A DNA stretch of 64,000 nt from Paraburkholderia hospita (GTDB lineage Bacteria; Pseudomonadota; Gammaproteobacteria; Burkholderiales; Burkholderiaceae): contig NZ_CP026106.1 of NCBI RefSeq assembly GCF_002902965.1, positions 1,364,001-1,428,000 on the forward strand, written 5' to 3'. Below, piece after piece: positions 36,799 through 47,464 of the stretch (position 1 is the stretch's first letter; each line of letters begins with the position of its first letter). The translations under genes were made by a program, and so were the position numbers. Under the pieces are notes generated by a model that saw only the letters and a list, made by a program, of their open reading frames with translations, ran no database searches and was not told the DNA's origin.

Positions 36799-38802
36799 TC
36801 AGGCGATCAAGCGGATCTTCTGCCTGTCATGCAGCCAGCGCTCGAATTCGGCTGCGGGCATTGGCTTACCGTAGAGAAACCCCTGCACGTATTCGACGCC
36901 CAGCCCCTTCATGAACAGCTCTTCCGATTCCGTCTCGATCCCTTCCGCCACCACCTTCAGCTGCAGTGCCTGCGCGACGGCCACCATCGAGCGCACCAGC
37001 GCCTGAGATTTCCTGTCCGCGTTGATCGAGCTTACGAAGCTGCGGTCCAGCTTGATCACGTCGAGCGGTATGCGCCCGAGTTGCGACAGCGACGAATAGC
37101 CTGTGCCGAAATCATCCAGATGGACCTGCGCGCCGAGATCGCGGAATTGCGTAATCAGGTCGATCGCGGCCGCTTCGTCTTCGATCAGGCAGCTCTCCGT
37201 CAGCTCGATATCGAGCAGGCAAGGATCGAGCTGCGCGCGCTGCAAGGCCTCCGTGAAATGCGACACCACGGCCGTATCCACCAGTTGCCGCGCCGACACG
37301 TTGATCGCCACGCGCAGCGACAGCCCGCGCGCCTTCCATTGCGAGGCCTGTTCGGCCGCCGTCTGCATGACCCAGCGGCCAAGTGGCCCGATCAGCCCCG
37401 ACTCTTCCGCGTAGCGAATGAACGCGGCGGGCATGATCTGCCCGCGCTCCGGCGAATTCCAGCGCACCAGCGCCTCGACGCCGTACACGGTGCCCGTGGC
37501 CAGCGACAGCTTCGGTTGATAGTGCAGCGTCAACTGGCCTTCTTCGAGCCCGCGCCGCAGGTTCGTATCGAGCCACATGTACTCGGCGACCTTGCGGTTC
37601 ATCTCCGGCGAGAACACGCGATAGGTACGCTTGCCGTCGTCCTTGGCGACGTACATGGCGGTGTCGGCGGCGCGGATCAGCGCTTCGAGGCTGTCGCCAT
37701 GCTCGGGGAACATCGCGATGCCGATCGAGCAGCCTGTGTAGACCTCGACGAGCCCGAGGCTGAACGGTACGCGCAGCCGCTCCAGAATGCGCTGTGCCAT
37801 CGCTTCCATCGACCCGACGGAAGCAACGGGCGACAGCACGATGAACTCGTCGCCGCCCAGCCGCGCAAGCGTGTCCTCGTCGGCGAGGCACTCGCGCACG
37901 GCCGAAGAAACATCCTGGATCAGCCGGTCGCCGAACACGTGGCCGTAGTGGTCGTTGACCTTCTTGAAGTTGTCGAGATCGAGAAACAGGATGCCGACGG
38001 ATTCGCCCGCCGCCGCGCTGGCGATGGCCGCGCGCGTCTTGTCGTGAATCGCGTTGCGGTTCGGCAGGCCCGTCAGCGAATCGGTGTTCGCCAGTTCCGA
38101 CAGACGCTCCTGCGCGCGGCGTTCCTCGGTGATGTCGGTGCCCGAGCAGATCAGAAACTGTTCGTCGACGCCGCTGCCGCTCATCACGAACTTGTTGCGA
38201 AACAGGAAAAGCCGTTCGCCGTGCACGGTGCGCACGCGGCGCTCGACTTCATAGGCGACGCCCTGATTGAAAAAGCCCGAAATGTTCTGGCTCGATGCCG
38301 CGCCCGCTTCCGACGACATGAACAGCGCCCACACGCTGCGCCCGACCACGTCTTCTTCCTTCATGCCCGTGAGTTCTTCGGCGAGCCGGTTGAAGCGCTG
38401 GATGCGGCCGTTCTTGTCGACGATCACGACCACGGAGTTGACTTCCGACACGACCTGCTCGGCGAACGACAGCCCATGCACCAGATCGCGCGCGACGGAT
38501 TCGGTGTCTTCATACGCCGAAGCCGTGCCCGCCCAGGTGCTGCTGTTGAGCTTCTTGCCGACCAGATGCAGACGCAGCGCTTCGCCGAACAGGCGTACGT
38601 CCATGGTCAGGTGCGCGGTGACGCCCGTGAGCCGGCGAATCTGCGCGGCCTGCGCACCCGATAGGGCAATGGCGACCGTGGCCGTGTTGTCATCCGTTTC
38701 GGGCGTCAGTTCGAGTGCATTGCTGTCGCTCGACAGCCGCCAGCAGGGGCTGCTCGTTCCGAACCGGGCGAAAAGCACCTGATCGTGTTGATCGTCGTTC
38801 AT
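36799..38802 (-). CDS. rpfR: RpfR-like PAS-GGDEF-EAL c-di-GMP enzyme
   Basis: The 667-residue protein has an N-terminal region (about 1-100) like the RpfF-interacting part of RpfR, a PAS domain (about 110-228), a GGDEF domain with intact GGDEF at 316-320, and an EAL domain with EAL at 443-445, DDFGTGYSSL and a VVAEGIETE end. In Burkholderia RpfR binds BDSF through PAS and then degrades c-di-GMP. Length and domain order fit RpfR; the related PdeR is the alternative, but the neighbour RpfF supports RpfR. ATG 38802 is preceded by GGGGACC. Confidence 0.88.
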   Translation of the reverse strand: MNDDQHDQVLFARFGTSSPCWRLSSDSNALELTPETDDNTATVAIALSGAQAAQIRRLTGVTAHLTMDVRLFGEALRLHLVGKKLNSSTWAGTASAYEDTESVARDLVHGLSFAEQVVSEVNSVVVIVDKNGRIQRFNRLAEELTGMKEEDVVGRSVWALFMSSEAGAASSQNISGFFNQGVAYEVERRVRTVHGERLFLFRNKFVMSGSGVDEQFLICSGTDITEERRAQERLSELANTDSLTGLPNRNAIHDKTRAAIASAAAGESVGILFLDLDNFKKVNDHYGHVFGDRLIQDVSSAVRECLADEDTLARLGGDEFIVLSPVASVGSMEAMAQRILERLRVPFSLGLVEVYTGCSIGIAMFPEHGDSLEALIRAADTAMYVAKDDGKRTYRVFSPEMNRKVAEYMWLDTNLRRGLEEGQLTLHYQPKLSLATGTVYGVEALVRWNSPERGQIMPAAFIRYAEESGLIGPLGRWVMQTAAEQASQWKARGLSLRVAINVSARQLVDTAVVSHFTEALQRAQLDPCLLDIELTESCLIEDEAAAIDLITQFRDLGAQVHLDDFGTGYSSLSQLGRIPLDVIKLDRSFVSSINADRKSQALVRSMVAVAQALQLKVVAEGIETESEELFMKGLGVEYVQGFLYGKPMPAAEFERWLHDRQKIRLIA

Positions 38803-39218
38803 GAAGGGTCCCCGGGCAAAAAAGTTGCCTCCAGTCGAGCTCCGAATACGAGTACAGCACGCGGCGGCGAAGAGTTTTATCGATGACTGACTTGCTTCAT
38901 TGTAACGAAGCGGCCGGACGTACGGCTCCGAATTGATTAACGACCTTTGGATCAGCTTTCTTTAACCAGAAAGCATAGAAAAAAATGATGCATTTCAGGG
39001 ATTGGTTCCGCAAACGTTCACGCGCGATTGCGCACGCACGTGCTCCTTTGCGATGCTCGCGTGGCAATCAAAAAGCGCGACGGCAGACCTGGCCGGTTGT
39101 CCACCTTTCCGAGGGGGGAGAGATGAGTACGCTGTCGTCTGTTCGTGGCAGGGCCGTCAGTGGCTCCGCCGCTGGTTTGGTTTGGTTGGGTTTTTGCTGG
39201 TATCCGGTTTGGCGTTTT
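38803..39218. other. upstream region of rpfR-like gene
   Basis: 416 bp between the RpfR-like start and the second palindromic repeat. AT-rich segments at 38935-38985 could hold the promoter. No gene is recognised. Confidence 0.5.
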
Positions 39219-39545
39219 TGCGTTTGCGCTGGCATCCGCGTTATGCCTTCGTGCTTCACGCGTCGCCCCTGTGCGGGGCGGCACCTACTTTTCTTTGCCG
39301 CCGCAAAGAAAAGTAGGCAAAAGAAAGCGGCTAACACCGCTAGTCCTAGTTTTTGCCTGAGGGCCCCCACACGGTCTTATGCTTCACGCGGCAATCACGT
39401 GACCCATGTTCGTTGCCAACGCTCTTGCGGTGCGCCTCACCCGCTTCACGCACCCACGTTGCCGCACGCCGTGTCAGATATTCCACCGCCGCCCAGGTGG
39501 CAAACTGTGTGTAGGCCGTAGTGCCTCGCACGCCTCACTTCGGAA

Positions 39546-41063
39546 CTCAGGATTACCCACATTTTTACTGAGCATGCTATCCGCTTTGCCTGAAGAGCTG
39601 ATACATCTTCGTAATTTCGTGCAGGACGAGAAATCCACGCCATATGACTGTCGGTCCTGGTGGGCGGTCATGCGTGCGATTCAGATAGCCGCCAAGCATG
39701 CCTATCCACACGATGGTTTGTTGCAGCGTTGGAACCTGCTCTGGCAGTTGCGTGGTTGCGTGGGTATGGCAATAGAGCGCCTGCCATTCAACTGGCTGGA
39801 GCAATACTTCGCAGCACAGCTGCGTGCCCGTTCGCGCAAGCAGCGTGGCATACAGGATGCGCCACGCGATGACGGCAAACAGAGCAGTCGCTCTCACAAA
39901 CCGCTCGAGCGTGCCGAACTGGCGCGCCTCGATACGGCAGCCGCTTTTGAGCACACGGTGCCACGTCTCAATGGTCCAGCGTCTGGCGTACCAGGCCAGC
40001 CGTTCGAGAACTTCTTCAAGCGAGCTCGTGGGCACCGAACTGAGCAGCATCCATTCAAGCGGTTCAACACCGTTCGGGGGATTATCCTCAATGGCGTGAA
40101 TCGCAAAGACGTCGACCTCAGGCAGGCTGCGGCGGCTTGCGCGCGCTCTTGGAGATTGCAGTCGCACGCTCGCACAACGCAACGTCAGTCGCGCTATGCG
40201 CTGAGGAAGTTTGCTTCTGGTTGGTATCCGCAGTTCAGTGTTGCCAAGGGGCGTGGTGGCCAGAACAGTTTCCCAAAGGTAGCCTTGCGGATGACGCGCT
40301 ACACGGTTGTGTGTTGCGCGGATCAACCAGTCCACTCCGGCGGGGCGTTCGGCGGAAAACAGTTCGTAAAGGTCGCTCTCGCGGTCTCCAACACAGACAA
40401 ACCGCGTCTGTTCGCAACGTACCTTGAGTGCCGCGAGATGATCGATTCCTTCAAGCCATTTGACGCTTTCCTTCTGTTCGATCGGGCGCGTGACTGCGGG
40501 GGCACTCTTGCCGAACACCGCTTCGGGGCGTACCCAGGTCTTCACGCCCAGCACGCCTAGCGGCAAGCCATCGGGCGTGACTGCCAGCAGGCTGTGCATC
40601 ATGAAACCCTGCTCATTGTTGCCAGTGCCGCGCCCCAGCCCCTCCGTCGCAGGCAGATGCGACAGGTTGAACTCCGTTGTGTCCTGAATCGCCAGCACGA
40701 TCGGCACCTGTCTCATGCGATCAAGTGTTTGCGCAATATGGGGCGCGAGAATCCCGTTCGTGTCGACCTGCGTATTATCGAAGAAACGGTAGGCAGCCTT
40801 CAGTTCGGCCGGCTTGAGCGATTGAGGAAATGAACCTTGCGGACTGCACGCGAGTCGGCGAGCCAGCGCAACAAGACGCTGCGCCAGGCGCGCATCACCC
40901 AGATCAGCCTCGCCAAATTCGGCACTTGCCCAGTCATCTGTCTCGTTCTCGTCGACCAATCCCGACTACCGTTGCGAACAGAATGGGCCAAAGTTAACAT
41001 CGACGCCGACTGTTTACAAGCGATCATTCACCACTCTCCTTGCAAGATGTGGGTAATCCTGAG
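39546..41063. mobile_element. IS4-family (IS50 group) insertion sequence
   Basis: Ends carry 17-base inverted repeats CTCAGGATTACCCACAT and ATGTGGGTAATCCTGAG, giving 1518 bp. Flanks ACTTCGGAA (39537-39545) and ACTCCGGAC (41064-41072) each differ by one base from ACTTCGGAC in the uninterrupted copy A, so a 9-bp target duplication can be seen, as for IS50. The element holds one transposase gene. Confidence 0.87.
39577..40959 (-). CDS. IS4-family transposase, IS50 (Tn5) group
   Basis: The 460-residue protein resembles Tn5 transposase: an N-terminal ASAEFGEADLGDARLAQRL part, DDE residues in AIQDTTEF and VGDRESDLYEL, and the Y-(2)-R-(3)-E-(6)-K signature in YARRWTIETWHRVLK supplying the glutamate. 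The only start after the upstream stop is TTG 40959, with a weak site before it. The frame is intact and the element may be active. Confidence 0.88.
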   Translation of the reverse strand: MVDENETDDWASAEFGEADLGDARLAQRLVALARRLACSPQGSFPQSLKPAELKAAYRFFDNTQVDTNGILAPHIAQTLDRMRQVPIVLAIQDTTEFNLSHLPATEGLGRGTGNNEQGFMMHSLLAVTPDGLPLGVLGVKTWVRPEAVFGKSAPAVTRPIEQKESVKWLEGIDHLAALKVRCEQTRFVCVGDRESDLYELFSAERPAGVDWLIRATHNRVARHPQGYLWETVLATTPLGNTELRIPTRSKLPQRIARLTLRCASVRLQSPRARASRRSLPEVDVFAIHAIEDNPPNGVEPLEWMLLSSVPTSSLEEVLERLAWYARRWTIETWHRVLKSGCRIEARQFGTLERFVRATALFAVIAWRILYATLLARTGTQLCCEVLLQPVEWQALYCHTHATTQLPEQVPTLQQTIVWIGMLGGYLNRTHDRPPGPTVIWRGFLVLHEITKMYQLFRQSG

Positions 41064-41439
41064 ACTCCGGACCGATAGCGCACGCGTTCCTCCATGTAAG
41101 AGCGCCAAGCTATACGACGCGACAACCTACACACAGTTTGCCACCTGGGCGGCACAAACCATTCGCTGCCGCCTGCCCTTGTGCAGGTGTCTGAAGCGGG
41201 TGAGGCATCTGTTCGAAGCGTTGGCAACGAGCGCGGACCGGCGCGCTGCCGTGTGAAGCGTAAGACCCTTTGGGGGCCCTCAGGCAAAAACAAGAATTAG
41301 CGGTGTTAGCCGCTTTCTTTTGCCTACTTTTCTTTGCGGCGGCAAAGAAAAGTAGGTGCCGCCCCGCACAGGGGCGACGCTTGAAGCGCGAAGGCAAATC
41401 GCGGATGCCAGCGCAAACCAAAACCAAAACACCATCTAT

Positions 41440-44400
41440 TCAGTATCGCCGCGCGAGCCTCATACGCATCAACTGCTTCGTCTCGCCATCGGCATCATCG
41501 GGCAGGTTGAACTCGGCGGCCACGAGCGACGCGACGGGCACACCATCGCGATACAGCACGCGATTGCCCGTAACAGCAGGCACCTTGTTACCCGGCAGCA
41601 ACGTGCCGACCAGATTCAGCGGATCAGTACCCGCAACACACACAAAAGCACCGTCGTTCGCATGACGGCGCACTTCGCGCAACAGTGGTATCGCTTCAGG
41701 CAGCGCGAACTGCTCGCCCGCGAGACCGTTGACGAAGCGCCCGCCGCGCACCTGGCCGCGCGCTTCGAGTCGCTGATACACGCGCAGCAGATCGCGCCAC
41801 GGCGGCAGCCATTCAGCTTCGCGTTCCAGCAGGCGCCAGAACACGACGCCATAACGCCGCAACAGCGCCATCGCGACATGCTCGATTACTTCCGGCGCGT
41901 ACGTCGAAGAACGTCGGGAAGGAGAGGGCGCGGGTTCAACCGGCCCAGCGGCGACCGGCCGCCGCAACAGCGCCCAGCGTCCCGCATCGTCCATGCCGCC
42001 GATCAACGCGCCCGCGCCGCGCGGACGCCGGCTCGGAAAGTACGACGCGTTGCGCTTCGCGACGGGTTTCAGCAGCGCGCGCAAACCCGCGAAACTATCC
42101 GAATTGACGAGACCCGCCGCGACCAGTTCGCCGAGCGCGTTTTCGAGTTCGACGCGCAGTAGACGAACGTCGCCCGAAAGCTCGTCGAAGAACATCGCGC
42201 CATGCTGCGTCAGCGTATCGAACACCAGTTGCGCTTTCGGCGACAGCTCCGGCTGTTTCGACGTATCGAGCAGCGCGGTCCACACGGGCAGCGCGCGGCG
42301 CGGCAACAGCACGATGGGCGTGCTGCGCACCGGACCGCTCGCGCCGCGCGCGCGATCCGTGAGCCGCGTCCAGACGATCTTGCCGGAACGGCACAGCTCG
42401 TCGAGCGATGTGATCGAATAGTCCTTCAGCCGCGCGGGCAAGATGTCGTCTTCCCATGCGCTCGCGGCCGCCTGAAAACCTTCGAGCTGATCGAGCACTG
42501 CGGCGAGCGCGTCGCGCCCTTCGCCGCGCGTATCGGGCGTCAGGCGCTGCCACGCGAACAGAAAGCGCATGAAGTCGTGCCGCTCGACGGGTTCGATCTC
42601 GCGCCGCAAGCGCCGCACCGTATAGCGATGAATGCGCGCGAGCAGATGACGCTCGCACCATTCTTCATCCGTGGCGCCCGGTGTGAAGCGGCCGCGCATC
42701 ACATAACCTTCCGCTTCGAGCCGCGTGAGCGCCTGCGCGACGGTCGAAGCGGGCAGCGCAAGCGCGCGTGCGATCGACGCAAGCGGCAGCGGCCCGAATC
42801 CCGTCAGCCGCGCGCGCACCACATCGACGAGCGCGTCGTCTTCTGTCCAGGCGTCGTCGAAACCCTTCGGCGCACGCAGCGCCGGTTCGACTTCAGCCTG
42901 CGGATAAATCGCGCGCAGGCACGTCAGGCGCTCGGCGGGCAGCCACAACGCGTCATGCTGCGCGATCTGCATGCGCGCGGCGTGGCCTGTTTTAGCGAGT
43001 TCCGCGAGCCACGCGGGCCAGCCTTCGTTGCGCTGCGCCTCGGCTTCCGTGATGCACGCAAGGCCCGTCAGCGCTTCGTGCATCTCGTCGGTGTTGCGCG
43101 CTTGTGGCCACGCTTCTTCGCCGACACTCGCAATCGCGTCGGCATCGAGTGCGCCGAGATCGTCGGCGGATTCGGGGCCGCTCGTGTAGCGGCGATTCAG
43201 TACGGCCTGCGTGCGGCGTTCTTCGATCGGTGCATCGTCGAGAAACGCGTACGGTTTCGCCGTGAGGATTTCCGCGGCGAGCGGCGACGGCGCGGGCAGG
43301 TCGCGGCTCACAAGCGCGATATGCCCGCTTTCGATCCGGCGCAGCAACGCGAGCCACGCATCCGTGTCCATCGCTTCGTGCAGACAATCGTCGAGTGTCT
43401 GATCGACGAGGGGATGACTCGGCAACTCGCGCTCACCGGCGATGTTTTCGAGGCACGCGGCCTGATCGGGAAACACGGTCGCGAGCAGATCGTCGCTGCG
43501 CATGCGCTGCAACGGCGGCGGCGTCTTGCGTCCGCCCGTGTAGCGCGGCAACGCGAGCGCCGTCGTCGCGTTCCAGCGCCAGCGCACGCCAAACAGCGGC
43601 GCGTCGAGCAGCGCCTGGACCAGCACGTGCTCGGCTGTCGCCGAGCGCAGATAGCGCCACACTTCATCGAGCGCGAAGCTGTGCGCACCCGTGAGCGACA
43701 GCACGATCGCATCTTCCGTCGCGGCTGCTTGCAACTCGAAATTGAACGTGCGGCAAAAGCGCTTGCGCAACGCGAGACCCCACGCGCGATTGACGCGGCT
43801 GCCGAAGGGCGTATGAATCACAAGCTGCGTGCCGCCCGATTCGTCGAAAAAACGCTCCATGACGAGCGTGTCTTGCGTCGGCAGCGCGCCGAGCGTCTGG
43901 CGGGCGCGCGCCAGATATTCGACGATCTGTCGTGCCGCCGCTTCGGGCAGATGAGTCTGTTCGACCAGCCACGCGATGGCGGGTTCGAGATCGAGCGTGA
44001 CCGTGGTCGGTTGCTCGGCGATGGTTGCGACGCCGTCGTGCGAATCGCTAAATGAATCGGTATCCGAAGTAAATGACGAAGTGGTCTTCGCGACGGCGAG
44101 CCGCCGCTCGATCTCCGAGCGCAGCCGCGCGACGCCCGCCGACAATTCATCGCTGCGTCCGGGCGCCTCGCCGAGCCAGAACGGAATGTTCGGCGGTTGG
44201 CCTTGCGCATCCTCGACGCGCACGCGGCCGCTTTCGATACGCATGATCCGGTACGACGCATTGCCGAGCTGGAACACGTCGCCTGCGAGGCTTTCGACGG
44301 CGAAGTCTTCGTTGACCGTGCCGATGTTGAGCCCTTGCGGTTCGAGCACTACCGTGTAATCGGCGTTCTCGGGAATCGTGCCGCCTGATGTCACCGCGTA

Positions 44401-45912
44401 GAGCTGCGCGCCGCGCCGTCCGCGCAACGTGCCGTTGACGGCGTCGCGATGCACGTACGCGGCGCGCGGGCCGTGACGGCTCGTGTAGCCCTCGGCGAGC
44501 ATGCGCAGCACGGCATCGTATTGCTCGCGTTCGAGCGTTGCATACGGCGCGGCGTGACGAAAGCATTCGAAGAGCGCGTCCTCGCTCCATTCGGCGTTGC
44601 AGACTTCGGCGACGATCTGCTGCGCGAGCACGTCGAGCGGTGCGCGCGGAATGTGCAGCAGATCGAGTTCGCCGCGCCGCACGCAATCGAGCAGCGCCGC
44701 GCATTCGATCAGATCGTCGCGCGAAGCGGGGAACAGCCGCCCCTTCGGCATGCCGCCCACATGATGGCCCGAACGCCCGACGCGTTGCAGAAACGGCGCG
44801 ATCGCGCGCGGCGAGCCCATCTGGCAGACCAGATCGACGTCACCGATATCGATGCCCAGTTCCAGCGAAGCCGTGGCGATCAGCACGCGCAACTCGCCGC
44901 GCTTCAAACGCTGCTCCGCGTCGAGGCGATGTTCCTTCGCGAGGCTGCCGTGATGCGCGGCGACGGCGTCCTTGCCGAGACGCTCGGTCAGATGCCGCGC
45001 GACGCGCTCGGCCATGCGCCGCGTGTTGACGAACACGAGTGTGGTGCGGTGTAGCGCGACCAGTTCGGCGAGCCGGTTGTAGACGAGTTCCCACGCTTCG
45101 TTCGACATCACCGCTTCGAGCGGCACGGGCGGAATCTCCAGCGCGAGATCGCGCTCGCGCACATGGCCGACATCGACGATCGCGCAGTCGGCGGGCTCGT
45201 CGCTGTCGACACGCGCGCCGCCGACCAGAAAGCGCGCGACGGCTTCGATCGGCTTTTGCGTCGCCGACAGGCCGATGCGCGGCAGGCGCCGGCCGCACAG
45301 CGCATCGAGCCGTTCGAGCGACAGCGCGAGATGGCTGCCGCGCTTGCCGCCCGCCATCGCGTGAATTTCGTCGACGATCACCGTGCGGACCGTCGCGAGC
45401 ATCTTGCGGCCCGACGCCGAGCCGAGCAGCACGTACAGCGATTCGGGCGTCGTGACGAGGATGTGCGGCGCGCGCTTCTTCAGCGCGGTGCGTTCCTGTT
45501 GCGTCGTGTCGCCCGTGCGTACGGCGGTGCGAATCTCGGGCACGGGCAGGCCGCGTTCGGCGAGTTCGTTTGCGATCCCTTCGAGCGGCGTCTGCAGATT
45601 GACGCGGATATCGTTCGACAGCGCCTTGAGGGGCGACACGTAGACCACCAGCGTCTCGTCCGGCAGCGCGCCGCCGTGCGCGAGGCCATCGCGCACGAGT
45701 TCATCCAGCGCGGCGAGAAACGCGGTCAGCGTCTTGCCCGAACCGGTCGGCGCGGCGACGAGCGTGTGCCGGCCGTTGCGGATCAACGGCCATGCGGCGA
45801 CCTGCGCGTCCGTGGGCGCGGCAAAGGTCTTCTGGAACCAGCCCGCGACGGCCGGATGGAAATCGGCCAGCGGGTCGGCCAGCCCGAAGGCGGCGGAAGA
45901 GGCGGAAGTCAT
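41440..45912 (-). CDS. lhr: large ATP-dependent helicase, Lhr type
   Basis: About 1490 residues, the usual size of bacterial Lhr. The N-terminal helicase core has [13 protein letters not shown] (Walker A), [32 protein letters not shown] (DEIH) and LSATQKP. The second RecA domain has [14 protein letters not shown] and [12 protein letters not shown]. The long C-terminal part is the Lhr-specific region. It unwinds RNA:DNA and DNA substrates and is linked to DNA repair. ATG 45912 fits family N-termini, but ATGs at 45942 and 45963 and a frame open to 46059 are possible; none has a strong ribosome site. Confidence 0.88.
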   Translation of the reverse strand: MTSASSAAFGLADPLADFHPAVAGWFQKTFAAPTDAQVAAWPLIRNGRHTLVAAPTGSGKTLTAFLAALDELVRDGLAHGGALPDETLVVYVSPLKALSNDIRVNLQTPLEGIANELAERGLPVPEIRTAVRTGDTTQQERTALKKRAPHILVTTPESLYVLLGSASGRKMLATVRTVIVDEIHAMAGGKRGSHLALSLERLDALCGRRLPRIGLSATQKPIEAVARFLVGGARVDSDEPADCAIVDVGHVRERDLALEIPPVPLEAVMSNEAWELVYNRLAELVALHRTTLVFVNTRRMAERVARHLTERLGKDAVAAHHGSLAKEHRLDAEQRLKRGELRVLIATASLELGIDIGDVDLVCQMGSPRAIAPFLQRVGRSGHHVGGMPKGRLFPASRDDLIECAALLDCVRRGELDLLHIPRAPLDVLAQQIVAEVCNAEWSEDALFECFRHAAPYATLEREQYDAVLRMLAEGYTSRHGPRAAYVHRDAVNGTLRGRRGAQLYAVTSGGTIPENADYTVVLEPQGLNIGTVNEDFAVESLAGDVFQLGNASYRIMRIESGRVRVEDAQGQPPNIPFWLGEAPGRSDELSAGVARLRSEIERRLAVAKTTSSFTSDTDSFSDSHDGVATIAEQPTTVTLDLEPAIAWLVEQTHLPEAAARQIVEYLARARQTLGALPTQDTLVMERFFDESGGTQLVIHTPFGSRVNRAWGLALRKRFCRTFNFELQAAATEDAIVLSLTGAHSFALDEVWRYLRSATAEHVLVQALLDAPLFGVRWRWNATTALALPRYTGGRKTPPPLQRMRSDDLLATVFPDQAACLENIAGERELPSHPLVDQTLDDCLHEAMDTDAWLALLRRIESGHIALVSRDLPAPSPLAAEILTAKPYAFLDDAPIEERRTQAVLNRRYTSGPESADDLGALDADAIASVGEEAWPQARNTDEMHEALTGLACITEAEAQRNEGWPAWLAELAKTGHAARMQIAQHDALWLPAERLTCLRAIYPQAEVEPALRAPKGFDDAWTEDDALVDVVRARLTGFGPLPLASIARALALPASTVAQALTRLEAEGYVMRGRFTPGATDEEWCERHLLARIHRYTVRRLRREIEPVERHDFMRFLFAWQRLTPDTRGEGRDALAAVLDQLEGFQAAASAWEDDILPARLKDYSITSLDELCRSGKIVWTRLTDRARGASGPVRSTPIVLLPRRALPVWTALLDTSKQPELSPKAQLVFDTLTQHGAMFFDELSGDVRLLRVELENALGELVAAGLVNSDSFAGLRALLKPVAKRNASYFPSRRPRGAGALIGGMDDAGRWALLRRPVAAGPVEPAPSPSRRSSTYAPEVIEHVAMALLRRYGVVFWRLLEREAEWLPPWRDLLRVYQRLEARGQVRGGRFVNGLAGEQFALPEAIPLLREVRRHANDGAFVCVAGTDPLNLVGTLLPGNKVPAVTGNRVLYRDGVPVASLVAAEFNLPDDADGETKQLMRMRLARRY

Positions 45913-46366
45913 GAGGTCGAAGATGGGGGCGGGGCGCGGCATATCCAGTGCGCGGCGTGCCATGCCCGTAAAACCGTTAGACCTGTTCAGTCTCGCAGGT
46001 TTCGCGGGGGTGTGCCGAGGTTGCGCTTGGGCGTTCGGCCGGGCAGGCGGATAACGCAACTACCGGTCACCAACCCTCAGCGCACGCCTGCAGTGCCCTT
46101 GATGGTGCGTTGATGCGCGCTGATCTCATAGGCCTATAGAACATGACGCCGATGCTACATGAGCCAACGAGCGGCGTAACGGAAGAAATGCGTTCGTGTG
46201 CGGACTGAAAACGCCGTGAAAGGGTTCTCGAAAGGCGTGGCATGCATCAATGCTGCATTGCACGGGACGGCTGCGAAAGCCATGTCAACGCACCAGCAGC
46301 ATTACCACGCATTGAGTATCCTGATCGCCCCAGCACCGCATCATCACCCACCTGGAGTCTCAAACC
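45913..46366. other. divergent promoter region lhr / aldo-keto reductase
   Basis: Holds the start region of lhr and the promoter of the reductase. A 10-base palindrome ATAGGCCTAT lies at 46128-46137 and might be an operator. No gene is recognised. Confidence 0.45.
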
Positions 46367-47422
46367 ATGCGATACAACCAGCTTGGCCGCACTGGCGTTT
46401 TCGTGTCGGAACTGTGCCTCGGCACGATGACCTTCGGCGGCACGGGCGGCATCTGGCAGCACATCGGCGATCTGCAGCAGAGTGACGCCGAACGTCTGAT
46501 CGGCCGCGCGATCGACGCGGGCATCAATTTCATCGACACAGCAGACGTCTACTCGTCCGGCGTCTCCGAGCAGATCACCGGTCAAGCGCTGAAGAACCTG
46601 AAAGTGCCGCGCGACAGCGTGGTCGTCGCGACGAAAGTATTCGGCCAGACGGGCGACTTCGCGAACGCGCGCGGCGCGTCGCGCTACCACATCATGGACG
46701 GCATCAAGGCGAGCCTGCAGCGCCTGCAGCTCGATCACGTCGATCTGTATCAGATCCACGGCTTCGATCCCGCCACGCCAATCGAGGAAACGCTGCGTGC
46801 GCTCGATACGCTCGTGCAGCACGGCCACGTGCGCTATATCGGCGTATCGAACTGGGCCGCGTGGCAGATCGCGAAAGCGCTAGGCATTTCGGAGCGCCTT
46901 GGCCTCGCGCGCTTCGATACGTTGCAGGCGTATTACACGATCGCGGGCCGCGATCTCGAACGCGAACTGGTGCCGATGCTGCAAAGCGAAGGCCTCGGTC
47001 TGATGGTATGGAGTCCGCTCGCGGGCGGTTTGCTCAGCGGCAAATATAAACGCGACGAGCAAGGCGAAGCAGGCAGCCGCCGCACGACATTCGATTTCCC
47101 GCCCGTGAATCGCGAGCGCGCATTCGATTGCGTCGACGTGATGCGCACGATCGCCGAAGCGAAAGGCGTGTCGGTCGCGCAGATTGCGCTGGCGTGGTTG
47201 CTGCATCAACACTCGGTGATGAGCGTGATCGTCGGCGCGAAGCGGATCGAGCAACTCGACGACAACATCGCCGCGACCAAGGTTGAACTGAGCGCCGAAG
47301 AACTCGCGAAGCTCGACGAAGTGAGCCGCCTGCCGTCCGAGTATCCGGGCTGGATGCTGGAGCGGCAGGGCGATCAGCGCCGTCAGCAGATCGCGGAAAC
47401 GCGCTTTGGTGACGTGGTTTGA
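46367..47422 (+). CDS. aldo/keto reductase
   Basis: The 351-residue TIM-barrel enzyme carries the AKR tetrad: Asp57 and Tyr62 in FIDTADVYSSGVSEQ, Lys90 in VVATKVFG and His131 in YQIHGFDPATP. The late SVIVGAKRIEQLDDNI matches the NADPH site. It reduces aldehydes or ketones of unknown identity. It is convergent with pelG and ends at a shared terminator. Confidence 0.9.
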   Translation: MRYNQLGRTGVFVSELCLGTMTFGGTGGIWQHIGDLQQSDAERLIGRAIDAGINFIDTADVYSSGVSEQITGQALKNLKVPRDSVVVATKVFGQTGDFANARGASRYHIMDGIKASLQRLQLDHVDLYQIHGFDPATPIEETLRALDTLVQHGHVRYIGVSNWAAWQIAKALGISERLGLARFDTLQAYYTIAGRDLERELVPMLQSEGLGLMVWSPLAGGLLSGKYKRDEQGEAGSRRTTFDFPPVNRERAFDCVDVMRTIAEAKGVSVAQIALAWLLHQHSVMSVIVGAKRIEQLDDNIAATKVELSAEELAKLDEVSRLPSEYPGWMLERQGDQRRQQIAETRFGDVV

Positions 47423-47432
47423 GCGCAGGGTG

Positions 47433-47464
47433 AAGCGCGCGGCGTGCCAATTCACGCCGCGCTT
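47433..47464. terminator. bidirectional terminator between aldo/keto reductase and pelG
   Basis: AAGCGCGCGGCGTG pairs with CACGCCGCGCTT across a CCAATT loop, with a two-base bulge. It lies in the 42-bp gap between convergent genes and is bounded by AA and TT on the two sides, so it can serve both. Confidence 0.6.

Larger units (their letters stand above)
39219..41418. repeat. palindromic repeat element, copy B, split by an IS
   Basis: Same plan as copy A: left half 39219-39545 and right half 41064-41418, about 680 bp when the IS is removed. The 34-base hairpins are at 39284-39317 and 41323-41356. The inner arms with GGTGGCAAACTGTGTGTAGG and its complement are near 39497 and 41125. The right end lies about 20 bases from the Lhr stop. 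Confidence 0.85.

Noticed and set aside
36829..38664. 611-codon plus-strand frame opposite the rpfR-like gene
   Set aside because: Antisense shadow; no ribosome site or family resemblance.
42202..44055. 617-codon plus-strand frame opposite lhr
   Set aside because: Antisense shadow of the helicase gene.
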